64,000 nt of DNA from assembly GCF_014621695.1 (NCBI RefSeq), contig NZ_CP061281.1, positions 5,828,001 through 5,892,000 of the forward strand, read 5' to 3'. The number at the start of each line of letters is the position of its first letter. Position 1 is the first letter of the stretch. This document shows positions 18,133 to 26,948 of this stretch, piece by piece. The notes beneath the pieces were generated by a model. The model made no database searches. It saw only the letters and a list, made by a program, of their open reading frames with translations, and had not been told where the DNA came from. The position numbers were made by a program, and so were the translations under genes. The stretch comes from Streptomyces xanthii (GTDB lineage Bacteria; Actinomycetota; Actinomycetes; Streptomycetales; Streptomycetaceae).

Positions 18133-19164
18133 GTGAATACGTGCACCAAGGTGGCTGACCCGAATCCGGACGGGGACGCCGTGGTGTGTGCCGTGCGGGG
18201 GCTGCGGAAGACGTATCCCGCCGTGCGTGGGCGGCGCGGCGCCCCGGGCACTCCCGAGGTGCGGGCCACGGACGACGTACGGCTCGACATCCGGCGCGGC
18301 GAGATCTTCGGACTGCTCGGGCCCAACGGGGCCGGCAAGTCCACCCTCGTGCGCCAGCTCACCGGGCTGATGCGGCCCGACGCCGGCAGCGTCACCCTCC
18401 TCGGGCACGACATCGTGCGCCACCCCGAGCGGGCCGCGCGCATCCTCGCCTACCTCGGCCAGGAGTCGACCGCCCTCGACGAACTCACCGTGTCGCTCGC
18501 CGCCGAGACCACCGGGCGGCTGCGCGGGCTCAGCCTCGAGCAGGCGCGCTCCGAGCGTGACGACGTCCTCGACGAGCTCGGCCTCACCCCGCTCGCCGCG
18601 CGCCCGCTGAAGAAGCTGTCCGGCGGCCAGCGCCGGCTCGCCTGCTTCGCCGCCGCGCTGGTCGGCGAGCGGCCCCTGCTCGTGCTCGACGAACCGACCA
18701 CCGGCATGGACCCCGTCGCCCGGCGCGCCGTGTGGGGCGCCGTGGACCGGCGGCGTGCCGAACGCGGCACCACCGTCCTGCTCGTCACCCACAACGTCAT
18801 CGAGGCCGAGACCGTCCTCGACCGGGTCGCCGTGCTCGACCAGGGCCGGGTCATCGCCTGCGACACCCCGGCCGGACTCAAGGAGCGGGTCGCCGGCGAG
18901 GTGCGGGTCGAGCTCGTGTGGCGGGAGAAGGCCCCCACCCAGCTGCCCGAGGTGGCCCGGCTGCGGGAGCGGGCCGTCGAGTCCGGGCGGCGCTGGTCGC
19001 TGCGGCTCGACCCGGACGCCGCCCGCACCGCCGTCGCCGCCGTCACCGGCGGACCGGCCTTCGACTTCCTCGACGACTTCACGCTCGCGACGCCGAGCCT
19101 GGAAGACGTGTATCTGGCGCTCGGCGGGAGCCGCAGCAGCGTGAAGGGCCTGGTGAAGGCATGA
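18133..19164 (+). CDS. ABC transporter ATP-binding protein (ABC-2 exporter type)
   Basis: 343 aa from GTG 18133; GTG 18109 and GTG 18151 are also possible and no start has a good ribosome site. Walker A GPNGAGKST (about 60-68), signature LSGGQRR (about 158-164), Walker B LLVLDEPTTGMD (about 177-188) and the H-loop VTHN are all intact. A C-terminal extension of about 100 residues is typical of DrrA/CcmA-like subunits. It hydrolyses ATP to power the permease encoded next, whose ATG overlaps its stop. The substrate is unknown. The 142-bp repeats lie directly upstream, so its promoter may be within or beside them. Confidence 0.92.
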   Translation: MNTCTKVADPNPDGDAVVCAVRGLRKTYPAVRGRRGAPGTPEVRATDDVRLDIRRGEIFGLLGPNGAGKSTLVRQLTGLMRPDAGSVTLLGHDIVRHPERAARILAYLGQESTALDELTVSLAAETTGRLRGLSLEQARSERDDVLDELGLTPLAARPLKKLSGGQRRLACFAAALVGERPLLVLDEPTTGMDPVARRAVWGAVDRRRAERGTTVLLVTHNVIEAETVLDRVAVLDQGRVIACDTPAGLKERVAGEVRVELVWREKAPTQLPEVARLRERAVESGRRWSLRLDPDAARTAVAAVTGGPAFDFLDDFTLATPSLEDVYLALGGSRSSVKGLVKA

Positions 19165-19988
19165 GTGGCGTCCCCGCAGCGGCGGTACGGGGGACCGTGG
19201 CGGAGTCCGCGCCGGCGGCCGGTTCCGACGTGGCCGCGCTCGCGCCCCGGGCCCGTTTCCTGCCCTCGCTGGCCGCCGTCTACAAAGCCCAGCTCAGCCG
19301 TGCCCGGGTGGCCCGGATCCCGCTGCTGTTCGTGGCGACCTTCCAGTCCGTCGGGATCATGATCCTCATGCGCGGGGTCGTCGACCGGGGCGGCGACGAG
19401 GCGCGGGCCGTCGTCGCCGGGTCGGCCGTGCTGGTCGTCGCGTTCGTCGCGCTGAACCTGCTCGCCCAGTACTTCGGGCAGCTCCGCGCGGCCGGAGGGC
19501 TCGACCACTACGCCACGCTGCCCGTGCCGCCCGCCTCCGTCGTGCTCGGGGCCGCGGGGGCGTACGCCTCGTTCACGGTGCCGGGGACGGTCGTGACGGC
19601 GGTCTGCGGCTGCCTCATGTTCGACCTGCCGCTCACTCATCTGTGGGTGCTGGCCGCCGTGATTCCGCTGGCCGGGGCGGCGCTCGCCGGGCTCGGGGCG
19701 GCGCTCGGGCTGCTCGCGCCGCGGCCTGAGCTGGCGACGCTGCTCGGGCAGCTCGGGATGTCCGCGGCGCTGTTGCTCGGGGTGTTGCCGGCTGAGCGGA
19801 TGCCGGTGCTTGTGCAGTACGCGCGGGATCTGCTGCCGTCCACGTACGGGGTCGAGGCGTTCGCCCGGACGTTCGCGGCGCGGCCCGACTGGGGGGTCGT
19901 TCTGCTCGACCTCGGGGTGTGTGCGGGTGTGGGGGTTGTGTCGCTGGTGGTGGCTACGTGGGCGTATCGGCGGGCCGCGGTGCGGTGA
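19161..19988 (+). CDS. ABC-2 type transporter permease
   Basis: 275 aa with six predicted membrane segments (about 50-70, 80-105, 130-160, 165-190, 195-215, 248-270) and the ABC-2 permease pattern, including LLPSTYGVEAFARTF near residue 230. It starts ATGA, overlapping the ATPase stop, so the two are coupled and form one exporter. The cargo is unknown; homologous pairs export drugs, lipids or polysaccharides. The stop is followed by the stem-loop repeat array. Confidence 0.9.
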   Translation: MSGVPAAAVRGTVAESAPAAGSDVAALAPRARFLPSLAAVYKAQLSRARVARIPLLFVATFQSVGIMILMRGVVDRGGDEARAVVAGSAVLVVAFVALNLLAQYFGQLRAAGGLDHYATLPVPPASVVLGAAGAYASFTVPGTVVTAVCGCLMFDLPLTHLWVLAAVIPLAGAALAGLGAALGLLAPRPELATLLGQLGMSAALLLGVLPAERMPVLVQYARDLLPSTYGVEAFARTFAARPDWGVVLLDLGVCAGVGVVSLVVATWAYRRAAVR

Positions 19989-20659
19989 GCTGCGCTGGGC
20001 TGGGGCGGGGCTTCGGCTTCGCGCCGTTGCGGGTTGCCGGCTCGTTGCCGGGTGCGGGTTTCGTCGTGGCTGGTCGCGCAGTTCCCCGCGCCCCTGAAGG
20101 GCACGCTTCGCGCGCCCCCAGGGGCGTGTCGGTCGGGTTCCGCGCCGCCGTGGTTGCTCGCGCAGTTCCCCGCGCCCCTGAAGGCGCACTTCGTGCGCTC
20201 CAGGGGCCGCGGCCGGTCGCGCCCTCGCGACGGAGTCGCTGATCGGGTACAGACCCGCGCCCCTGAAGGGCACGCTTCGCGCGCCCCCAGGGGCGTGTCG
20301 GTCGGGTTCCGCGCCGCCGTGGTTGCTCGCGCCCTCGCGACGGAGTCGCTGATCGGGTACAGACCCGCGCGCCTGAAGGGCACGCTTCGCGCGCCCCGGG
20401 GGCGTTCGGTCGGGTTCCGCGCCGTCGTGGTTGCTCGCGCCCTCGCGGCGGAGTCGCTGATCGGGTACAGCCCCGCGCCCCTGAAGGCGCACTTCGTGCG
20501 CTCCAGGGGCTGCGGTCGGTCGCGCCCTCGCGGCGGAGTCGCTGATCGGGTACAGACTCGCGCGCCTGGAAGGCGCACTCCGTGTGTCCAGGGGCGGGAG
20601 TGGGGGGTGGGGTGGCGTCCGGTGACGCGGGGGGCGGGGAGGCCTGGCACGATGTCAGG
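19989..20659. repeat. Array of stem-loop repeats alternating with a conserved spacer
   Basis: 671 bp without a gene. Six stem-loop cores are seen, starting at about 20088, 20174, 20269, 20369, 20477 and 20562, of two kinds: CCCTGAAGGGCACGCTTCGC type and CCCTGAAGGCGCACTTCGTG type. In the latter GCGCAC pairs with GTGCGC and CCCCTG with CAGGGG. Between them a module reading GCGCCCTCGCGACGGAGTCG then CTGATCGGGTACAG occurs four times (about 20219, 20329, 20437, 20522). The first two cores are preceded by CGCGCAGTTCCCCGCGCCCC, the element also found in the 142-bp repeat. It separates the ABC permease from the DUF2567 gene. Confidence 0.9.
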
Positions 20660-21337
20660 GTGACCGCACCGCTGACACCGCCGCCGCATCAGCCCCCGCA
20701 CGACGACGGGCACCAGGGCCCCTGGCAGGCCCCGGACCCGATGACCGGGCATCTTCCGCCCGTGCCGCCGCGCGAGGACGGACCCGGACTGCGCACCGAG
20801 CTGCGCGAGGCGGCCGTCGTGACGGTCGGGGTGGCGCTGTTCGGGCTGGTGCTCGGCGCGCTGTGGCTGTGGCTGGCGCCGCGCGTGCCGCTCGTCTCGG
20901 ACAGTTCCGCGGTGTACCTGAAGGACACCGAGGGGGAGCAGGCCATCGGCGCCGACGGCACGTTCGCACTGCTCGCGCTCGGGCTCGGCGTCGTGACCGC
21001 GACCGCCGTGTTCCTGTGGCGCCGGCGCGGCGGCGTCCCGCTCGTCATCGGGCTGGCCGTGGGCGCGCTGCTCGGCGGCGTGCTGGCCTGGCGGTTCGGC
21101 GTGTGGCTCGGCCCCACGCAGGACGTCGCCGCACACGCCAAGGAGCTCGGCAAGGGCGTGGTCTTCGACGCCCCGCTCGAACTGAACGCGAAGGGCGCGC
21201 TGCTGGCCTGGCCCCTGTCGGCGATGATCGTGCACCTGGCCCTGACCGGCCTCTTCGGCCCGCGCGACCCGGACCCGTACGCCGGCTACTACACCTCGTA
21301 CGCCCCGCAGCCGCAGTCGCAGCCCCCGGCCCACTGA
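20660..21337 (+). CDS. DUF2567 family membrane protein
   Basis: 225 aa from GTG 20660. Residues 1-45 are Pro/His-rich and disordered; three to four membrane segments follow (about 55-78, 107-125, 133-152, 187-205), with an extracellular loop between the first two (PLVSDSSAVYLKDTEGEQAIGADG). This loop and the spacing match the actinobacterial DUF2567 family, of unknown function. The ribosome site is weak (CAGG only), so a leaderless or short-leader message is possible. The C-terminal tail is Tyr/Gln/Pro-rich. It is convergent with ybaK, 10 bp away. Confidence 0.82.
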   Translation: MTAPLTPPPHQPPHDDGHQGPWQAPDPMTGHLPPVPPREDGPGLRTELREAAVVTVGVALFGLVLGALWLWLAPRVPLVSDSSAVYLKDTEGEQAIGADGTFALLALGLGVVTATAVFLWRRRGGVPLVIGLAVGALLGGVLAWRFGVWLGPTQDVAAHAKELGKGVVFDAPLELNAKGALLAWPLSAMIVHLALTGLFGPRDPDPYAGYYTSYAPQPQSQPPAH

Positions 21338-21347
21338 GCCCCGGGGC

Positions 21348-21854
21348 TCAGACCCGGCCCACCGGGGCCAGGACCGCCCCCGTCAGCGCGGCGAGGTCCG
21401 CCGGGGAGAGCTCGACCTCCAGGCCCCGGCGGCCCGCCGAGACGCAGATCGTCGCGTGGGACCCGGCCGACGCGTCGATCACCGTGGGGAGCTTCTTGCG
21501 CTGGCCCAGGGGCGAGATCCCGCCCCGCACGTAGCCGGTCGTGCGCTCGGCGAGCGCCGGGTCGGCCATCGCCGCGCGCTTGCCGCCCACCGCCGCCGCG
21601 AGGGCCTTCAGGTCGAGCTGGCCCGCCACCGGCACCACGGCGACCGTCAGCTTGCCGTCCACGTCCGCGACCAGCGTCTTGAACACACGGTCGGGGGAGA
21701 CACCCATCGCCTCCGCGGCCTCCTCGCCGTAGGACGGGTGGGCCGGGTCGTGCTCGTACGCGTGGACCGTGAACGCGGTGCCCGCGGCGGTCAGCGCGAC
21801 CGTCGCGGGGGTGCCCCCGGACTGCGCCTGCTGCTTCTTGGCCTTCTTCGCCAC
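21348..21854 (-). CDS. ybaK: Cys-tRNA(Pro)/Cys-tRNA(Cys) deacylase, YbaK/EbsC type
   Basis: 168 aa. Free-standing trans-editing domain related to the ProRS INS domain: it hydrolyses mischarged Cys-tRNA(Pro). Diagnostic residues include the block VFKTLVADVDGKLTVAVVPV (about 57-76), the catalytic Lys in FKTL, and the YVRGGISPLGQRKKLPTVID block (about 108-127) carrying the GxxPxG-like loop. A basic N-terminus (KKAKKQQ) is an actinobacterial extension. Start at GTG 21854. It is 19 bp downstream of the LON-domain gene in the same direction, and is probably co-transcribed with it. Confidence 0.92.
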   Translation of the reverse strand: MAKKAKKQQAQSGGTPATVALTAAGTAFTVHAYEHDPAHPSYGEEAAEAMGVSPDRVFKTLVADVDGKLTVAVVPVAGQLDLKALAAAVGGKRAAMADPALAERTTGYVRGGISPLGQRKKLPTVIDASAGSHATICVSAGRRGLEVELSPADLAALTGAVLAPVGRV

Positions 21855-21873
21855 CCTGCCGAATCCTTACGCG

Positions 21874-22650
21874 TCAGTTCAGGCTCGTCGCCTGGCGGGT
21901 CAGTTCCGTCGCCGGGAGGGACGGGAGGTGCCGGATGATCGCCGTCTCGGCGCGCAGCAGCCGCAGCTCGTCGCGCAGCCGGGACGCCGCGTCCGGCGAC
22001 TGGAGCAGCCGCTGCTTCGTCGGTACGTCGAGCACCGCGGCGGCGGCCACCAGGTAGGAGACGACCGAGGGCTCGTCCGGGAGGTCGGCGCCCGAGGTCA
22101 TGGAACGCTCACGGGCCCCGGCGAGCCGCTTCTGGTAGGAGCGGAACGCCCGCAGCACCCCCTCCGCGAGGGCGCCCGCCTCGTCGCCGTCCTCCTCGGG
22201 CAGCTCCTCCACCTCGGCCGTCAGATACGGGCCCGAGGCGTCCACGGAGTGCAGCTTCACCCGGCGCGTGCCGGTGGCGAGGACCTCGAAGCCGCCGTCG
22301 GGCCGCTCGCGGATCGTCGCCGCGTCGGCGATGCAGCCCACGGAGTGGAAGGCCTTGACCGGGTCGTCGCCGAACCCGGCGGCCGGGCCCGCGCCCGCCT
22401 CCTTCGTCGTCACGTCGTCCGGCATGCCGGCGGCGCTCGGCGCGACCTCGTGCCCGTCGCGGATCGCGACGACCACGAACTGCCGCGGCTCGTCGGAGAC
22501 GGCCGGATCGGTGTCGGGGATCTCGGGGGCAGCCTTCAGCAGATCGCGCATCATGGCGCGATAACGCTCCTCGAACACGTTCAGCGGGAGGACGAGTCCC
22601 GGGAACAGCACCGAGTTGAGCGGGAAGAGCGGAAGCCGGACGGTGGTCAC
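21874..22650 (-). CDS. LON substrate-binding domain protein (stand-alone LonN)
   Basis: 258 aa from GTG 22650. Begins TVRLPLFPLNSVLFPGLVLPLNVFEERY, the typical opening of the Lon N-terminal domain (PUA-like), which spans about 1-205; there is no ATPase or protease domain. Family members are found as single proteins in many bacteria, and their role, perhaps as an adaptor for substrate recognition, is unproven. A TTG at 22659 that overlaps the upstream stop (TTGA) is an alternative start and would give translational coupling to the 337-aa gene. Confidence 0.88.
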   Translation of the reverse strand: MTTVRLPLFPLNSVLFPGLVLPLNVFEERYRAMMRDLLKAAPEIPDTDPAVSDEPRQFVVVAIRDGHEVAPSAAGMPDDVTTKEAGAGPAAGFGDDPVKAFHSVGCIADAATIRERPDGGFEVLATGTRRVKLHSVDASGPYLTAEVEELPEEDGDEAGALAEGVLRAFRSYQKRLAGARERSMTSGADLPDEPSVVSYLVAAAAVLDVPTKQRLLQSPDAASRLRDELRLLRAETAIIRHLPSLPATELTRQATSLN

Positions 22651-22655
22651 GACGC

Positions 22656-23669
22656 TCAAGCGTAATGGGCGCCGGGCGCGCCGGAACCGCCGAGCAGCGG
22701 CAAGGACGCCGCGACTTCGAGCCGTACCGTCGCCCGCAGCTCCACGAAGTGCTCCAGCGGGTCCTCCACGAGCCGGTCCCAGGGGAACGACGTCGCGTAC
22801 GGGCCGATGAGCCGCAGCTGCTCCAGCGCGTCCGGCCAGCGCTCCAGCTCGACCAGGACACAGGTCAGCAGATTGCGCACCTCGGCGGGCCACGGATCGG
22901 CCGCCTCGTACGTGCGCGACAGCTCCACGGCGAGGTCGGCGGCCGCGTCGAGCCGGGCCCGCGGAATGTCCTGCGGGGCCCGCGCCGAGGTCAGACAGGC
23001 GAGCGCCGCCCGCACCGGCAGCGCCTTGAGGAGCGAGCCGGGCAGCGCGTCCCGCGCGGCGCGCTCGGCGAAGGAGAAGCACTCGGCGTGCGAGCCGTAC
23101 CAGGCGGCCGACAGGTACTGGAGCGCGGACACATGACAGCCGTAGTGGTGCGGGGAGCGGCGCACCGCCTGCGCCCACAGCTCCTCGAACGCGCCGCGCG
23201 GGGCGCCCGCCCCGCGCGCCTGGTCGAGGGCGATCCGCCACGGGACCGGATCGCCGGGCTCCGCCTCGGCGGCGGCCGCGATCAGCGGGGCCACGTCCCG
23301 CAGCAGCTCGGCGCGGGCGGGGGAGGCGAAGGCGCGGGCGACGGCCAGCTCGGACTTGACCAGGAGCAGGTCCGGGTCGTGCGGGGCCGCGCCCTGCCAG
23401 GCGTCGAACCACTCGGTGCGGGCCGCGGCGAACGTGGCGAACCGGAGCACGTACCGGTCCCGGTTCTCCCACTCGGCCGCCTCCCGGGTGTGGGCGAGCA
23501 GCTTGGCGGCCGGGTCGTACTCGCCGCGCCCCGCCGCCACGAGGGCCGGGGCGAGCCGCTCGTCCGGCGCGTCGAGGAGCAGCTCGTCGTCCGGCGGCAG
23601 GCCCGCGCCCAGCGGGCCCAGATGACGGATCATGCGCGCCGTGCGGACGAAGGCACCAAGGACGGACAT
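22656..23669 (-). CDS. Uncharacterised helical (TPR-like) protein
   Basis: 337 aa from ATG 23669, which follows AGGGCGCAGGG. Almost entirely alpha-helical with Ala/Arg/Leu-rich repeats; the segment ALQYLSAAWYGSHAECFSFAERAA (about 170-193) resembles the W-x-G-S-x-x-x-x-x-x-F-A-R block of DUF4034/TPR-like proteins. No membrane segment or signal peptide. A scaffolding or protein-interaction role is inference only. It overlaps or abuts the LON-domain gene, so these and ybaK form a leftward unit. Confidence 0.72.
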   Translation of the reverse strand: MSVLGAFVRTARMIRHLGPLGAGLPPDDELLLDAPDERLAPALVAAGRGEYDPAAKLLAHTREAAEWENRDRYVLRFATFAAARTEWFDAWQGAAPHDPDLLLVKSELAVARAFASPARAELLRDVAPLIAAAAEAEPGDPVPWRIALDQARGAGAPRGAFEELWAQAVRRSPHHYGCHVSALQYLSAAWYGSHAECFSFAERAARDALPGSLLKALPVRAALACLTSARAPQDIPRARLDAAADLAVELSRTYEAADPWPAEVRNLLTCVLVELERWPDALEQLRLIGPYATSFPWDRLVEDPLEHFVELRATVRLEVAASLPLLGGSGAPGAHYA

Positions 23670-23830
23670 GCCCTGCGCCCTCCCTGTGTGTGACCCGGCG
23701 GATGACCGGTGGCTCATTGGTTGCGCAGGGAGGACGGCCTGGGCGCCCCGAAGGTTGCCTCGCCCGGCGCCGATTCCCCGCTGCGGGGGAAGACCCGCAC
23801 TCAACTACGACGCGTCCGGCTCCGCGGAAC

Positions 23831-25411
23831 TCAACTGCGGCGCAACAGCCTCGTCGCCCCCGCCGCGACCGTGGTCGCCAGGATCCAGCCCAGCAGCACG
23901 AGCACCGCGGCCACCCACTGCCAGCCGCCCCGCAGCTGCCAGTATCCCGTCTGGCCGAGATCGATCACCGGCAGGAGCAGGTCGAGGGCGAACAGCGGAG
24001 CGCTCCAGTTCGGCGCCTCGCCGTCCTTGATCGGAGGGTGCGCGGCATGGCTGAAGGCGACCGCGCTGACCGCCCAGAGCACCGCCATCCACACCGCGGC
24101 GCGCCCGGGCCGGTACCCGTACGCCACCGTCCAGTCCTGGATGTAGCCCCACACCTTCGCCGCGGCCGGCAGCGTCTCGCGGCGGCGGCGCTGCTTGGCG
24201 AGCAGCACCTCACGGGCGTCCGCGTCCTCGCCGCTGTTGCGCAGCACCGTGGCGAGCCGCTCGTACGGCTCCGGGTTGTACTCCGCGGTCGCGGCCGCCA
24301 GCCAGTCCAGGCGGCGGGAGAGCGGGAAGGTGCCGGACGGGATCAGGTTCTCGTAGACGAAGCCGCCCACGCGCAGCTGGCCGGGGCCGGGCCAGCTGGT
24401 CGCCTTGTCGATCAGGTTGACGACCTTCGCGCCGGACAGCACGACCGTCCCGCGCTGCGGCCGCTCCCCGCGGAAGCGCAGCTCCGGGGTCTGCACGCGG
24501 CGCAGCGAGACCTCCTGGTCGCTCTCCAGCGTGAAGCGCGCCGAGTCCAGGTCGATGGCGTCGCCGAACCGGCCGTCGTCGAGCCGGACCCCGCCCACGC
24601 ACTCGAAGCGCTGCACGCGCGTGCCGCGGGCGGGGGTCGAGCCGCTGGTCTGGATCGGATTGCCGACCCCGGCCGGGGTCAGGTAGAGGGTGCGCTCGAC
24701 GGTCAGCTGCGGTGCGTTCAGGGCGCGCCGCCCATGGGTGTTGCTCAGCCGGCTGCCGCGCAGCGAGAGCGACACCCCGACCACCGCGCCGCGCAGGCTC
24801 AGCTCGCCGTGCGTCTCCAGCATCTCCGCCTGGAGGTCCTGGCCGACCGTCATCCCGTCCGCGTTGATCGACTTGCCGTGCCGGTCGCGGAACACCACCG
24901 CCTGGTTCAGGAGGAGATCCGTGCCGATGTGCGCGTCCGAGAGCCGCATCCCGTTGTGGAACCGGCAGCGCGGCAGGTGCAGATCGCCCTCGGTGTGCAC
25001 CCGGGCGCCCTCCAGACGCGGCACCGAGCAGTCCACGAGCCGCACGGTCGTGAACCGCGCCTCCGGGACCCGCACCTCCTTCTCGAAGCGGCACTGCTTC
25101 AGCTCGACGTACGGGACGATCGTGCCGCCCGACAGATCGAGCACATCGGTGATCTGCACCCCCTGGAGCTTGAGGGAGGACACCCGGCCGTCGAGCGCGG
25201 GCGGCCCGGACAGCAGCAGCCAGGCCACGATCCGCGCCCGCACACTGCGCTCCGGCCCCCAGGCGTGCCCCCCGTGCGGATCGTCCACGGCCAGGTCCCC
25301 GGTCCGCAGGTCGTACACGCTCCCGTTGCGGAACGCCTGCCACATGCCGACCTCGGTGGCGGTCAGTCCGTCCGGCACGTCCCCGTTGCCGGTCGTCACG
25401 TCGTCGACCAC
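23831..25411 (-). CDS. Membrane protein with a predicted beta-helix (pentapeptide-like) ectodomain
   Basis: 526 aa from GTG 25411 (GGGGAGG upstream). Residues about 75-370 consist of roughly 20-residue units of alternating strands with regularly spaced L, F and V (for example LKLQGVQITDVLDLSG, VELKQCRFEKEVRVPEARF), which look like a right-handed beta-helix related to pentapeptide repeats. Residues about 430-525 hold three membrane segments (near 435-455, 470-485 and 497-517). Similar Streptomyces proteins carry the label membrane-associated oxidoreductase, but I see no redox cofactor site and would not use that name. It is divergent from hisD over about 211 bp. Confidence 0.72.
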   Translation of the reverse strand: MVDDVTTGNGDVPDGLTATEVGMWQAFRNGSVYDLRTGDLAVDDPHGGHAWGPERSVRARIVAWLLLSGPPALDGRVSSLKLQGVQITDVLDLSGGTIVPYVELKQCRFEKEVRVPEARFTTVRLVDCSVPRLEGARVHTEGDLHLPRCRFHNGMRLSDAHIGTDLLLNQAVVFRDRHGKSINADGMTVGQDLQAEMLETHGELSLRGAVVGVSLSLRGSRLSNTHGRRALNAPQLTVERTLYLTPAGVGNPIQTSGSTPARGTRVQRFECVGGVRLDDGRFGDAIDLDSARFTLESDQEVSLRRVQTPELRFRGERPQRGTVVLSGAKVVNLIDKATSWPGPGQLRVGGFVYENLIPSGTFPLSRRLDWLAAATAEYNPEPYERLATVLRNSGEDADAREVLLAKQRRRRETLPAAAKVWGYIQDWTVAYGYRPGRAAVWMAVLWAVSAVAFSHAAHPPIKDGEAPNWSAPLFALDLLLPVIDLGQTGYWQLRGGWQWVAAVLVLLGWILATTVAAGATRLLRRS

Positions 25412-25622
25412 GACTGTTCTGCCTCCCCGTACATCCCTCTGCTTCCCCGTCGTCCCACGCGGCTGATGCCCGCTGCGTGAGCGTCTGAACGCTAGTGGTG
25501 AACGACAACCTCCGGAAACCCGACAACGGCCGGATCCGGCCGTGTATCAGGGACCGGCACCGGGCGTATCAGCCACTGGAACGCGACGACGGTCACGATG
25601 GGGCGTCTGAGAGACTTGGTAT

Positions 25623-26948
25623 GTGATCTCTCGAATCGATCTGCGTGGCGCCGCCCTCCCCGAGGGCCAGGCCCTGCGCTCGCTGCTGCCCCGTGCCGAC
25701 TTCGACGTCACGGCCGCCCTGGAGAAGGTGCGTCCGATCTGCGAGGACGTGCATCATCGTGGCGACGCGGCGCTGATCGAGTACGCGGAGAAATTCGACG
25801 GCGTGCGGATGGAGTCCGTACGCGTCCCGGCCGAGGCCCTCGAGAAGGCCCTCGCCGACCTCGACCCCGCCGTGCGCGCGGCCCTGGAGGAGTCCATCCG
25901 CCGGGCCCGGATCGTCCACCGCGAGCAGCGCCGATCCAGCCACACCACCCAGGTCGTCCCCGGCGGCTCCGTCACCGAGAAGTGGGTGCCGGTCGAGCGC
26001 GTTGGCCTGTACGCCCCGGGCGGCCGCTCCGTCTACCCGTCCTCCGTGATCATGAACGCGGTGCCGGCGCAGGAGGCGGGCGTCGAGTCGATCGCGCTCG
26101 CGTCCCCGCCGCAGGCCGAGTTCGGCGGTCTGCCGCACCCCACGATCCTCGCGGCCTGCGCCCTGCTCGGCGTCGACGAGGTGTACGCGGTCGGCGGCGC
26201 CCAGGCCGTCGCCATGTACGCGTACGGCACCGAGTCCTGCGCCCCGGCCAACATGGTGACCGGCCCCGGCAACATCTGGGTGGCCGCCGCCAAGCGCTAC
26301 TTCACCGGTCTCATCGGCATCGACACCGAGGCGGGCCCGACCGAGATCGCGGTCCTCGCGGACGCCACGGCCGACCCCGTGCACGTCGCATCCGACCTGA
26401 TCAGCCAGGCCGAGCACGACCCGCTGGCCGCCGCCGTCCTCGTCACCGACGACGAGGCGCTGGCCGCCGCCGTCGAGCGCGAGCTGGAGCCCCAGGTCGC
26501 CGCGACCAAGCACGTCGAGGACCGCATCAAGCCCGCGCTCGCCGGCCGGCAGTCCGCGATCGTCCTCGTCGACTCCCTCGAGGACGGCCTCAAGGTGGTC
26601 GACGCGTACGGCGCCGAGCACCTGGAGATCCAGACGGAGAACGCGTCGGAGATCGCCGGGCGCGTGCGCAACGCGGGCGCGATCTTCGTCGGCCCCTGGG
26701 CGCCGGTCTCGCTCGGCGACTACGCGGCGGGCTCCAACCACGTCCTGCCGACCGGCGGCTGCGCCTGCCACTCCTCCGGCCTGTCCGTCCAGTCCTTCCT
26801 GCGCGGCATCCACATCGTCGACTACACGAAGGACGCCCTCGCCGAGGTCGCCCACCACGTGGTGACGCTCGCCGAGGCCGAGGACCTGCCCGCCCACGGC
26901 GCGGCGATCAAGGCCCGCTTCGAGTGGAAGGTCCCGAAGAACCAGTGA
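25623..26948 (+). CDS. hisD: Histidinol dehydrogenase
   Basis: 441 aa. Catalyses the last two steps of histidine synthesis, L-histidinol to L-histidine with two NAD+. Typical features: [21 protein letters not shown] (about 228-248), [10 protein letters not shown] carrying zinc ligands Gln and His near 262-265, and the C-terminal zinc ligands within [14 protein letters not shown] near 378-391. First gene of the his operon; the GTG at 25623 lies only a few bases after TTGGTAT, and no ribosome site is seen, so the message may be leaderless. Its stop overlaps hisC (GTGA). Confidence 0.96.
   Translation: MISRIDLRGAALPEGQALRSLLPRADFDVTAALEKVRPICEDVHHRGDAALIEYAEKFDGVRMESVRVPAEALEKALADLDPAVRAALEESIRRARIVHREQRRSSHTTQVVPGGSVTEKWVPVERVGLYAPGGRSVYPSSVIMNAVPAQEAGVESIALASPPQAEFGGLPHPTILAACALLGVDEVYAVGGAQAVAMYAYGTESCAPANMVTGPGNIWVAAAKRYFTGLIGIDTEAGPTEIAVLADATADPVHVASDLISQAEHDPLAAAVLVTDDEALAAAVERELEPQVAATKHVEDRIKPALAGRQSAIVLVDSLEDGLKVVDAYGAEHLEIQTENASEIAGRVRNAGAIFVGPWAPVSLGDYAAGSNHVLPTGGCACHSSGLSVQSFLRGIHIVDYTKDALAEVAHHVVTLAEAEDLPAHGAAIKARFEWKVPKNQ

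Noticed and set aside
20060..20610. Considered as a CRISPR array
   Set aside because: The repeated units are variable-length palindromes and the intervening segments are themselves conserved copies, not unique spacers. No cas gene is near.
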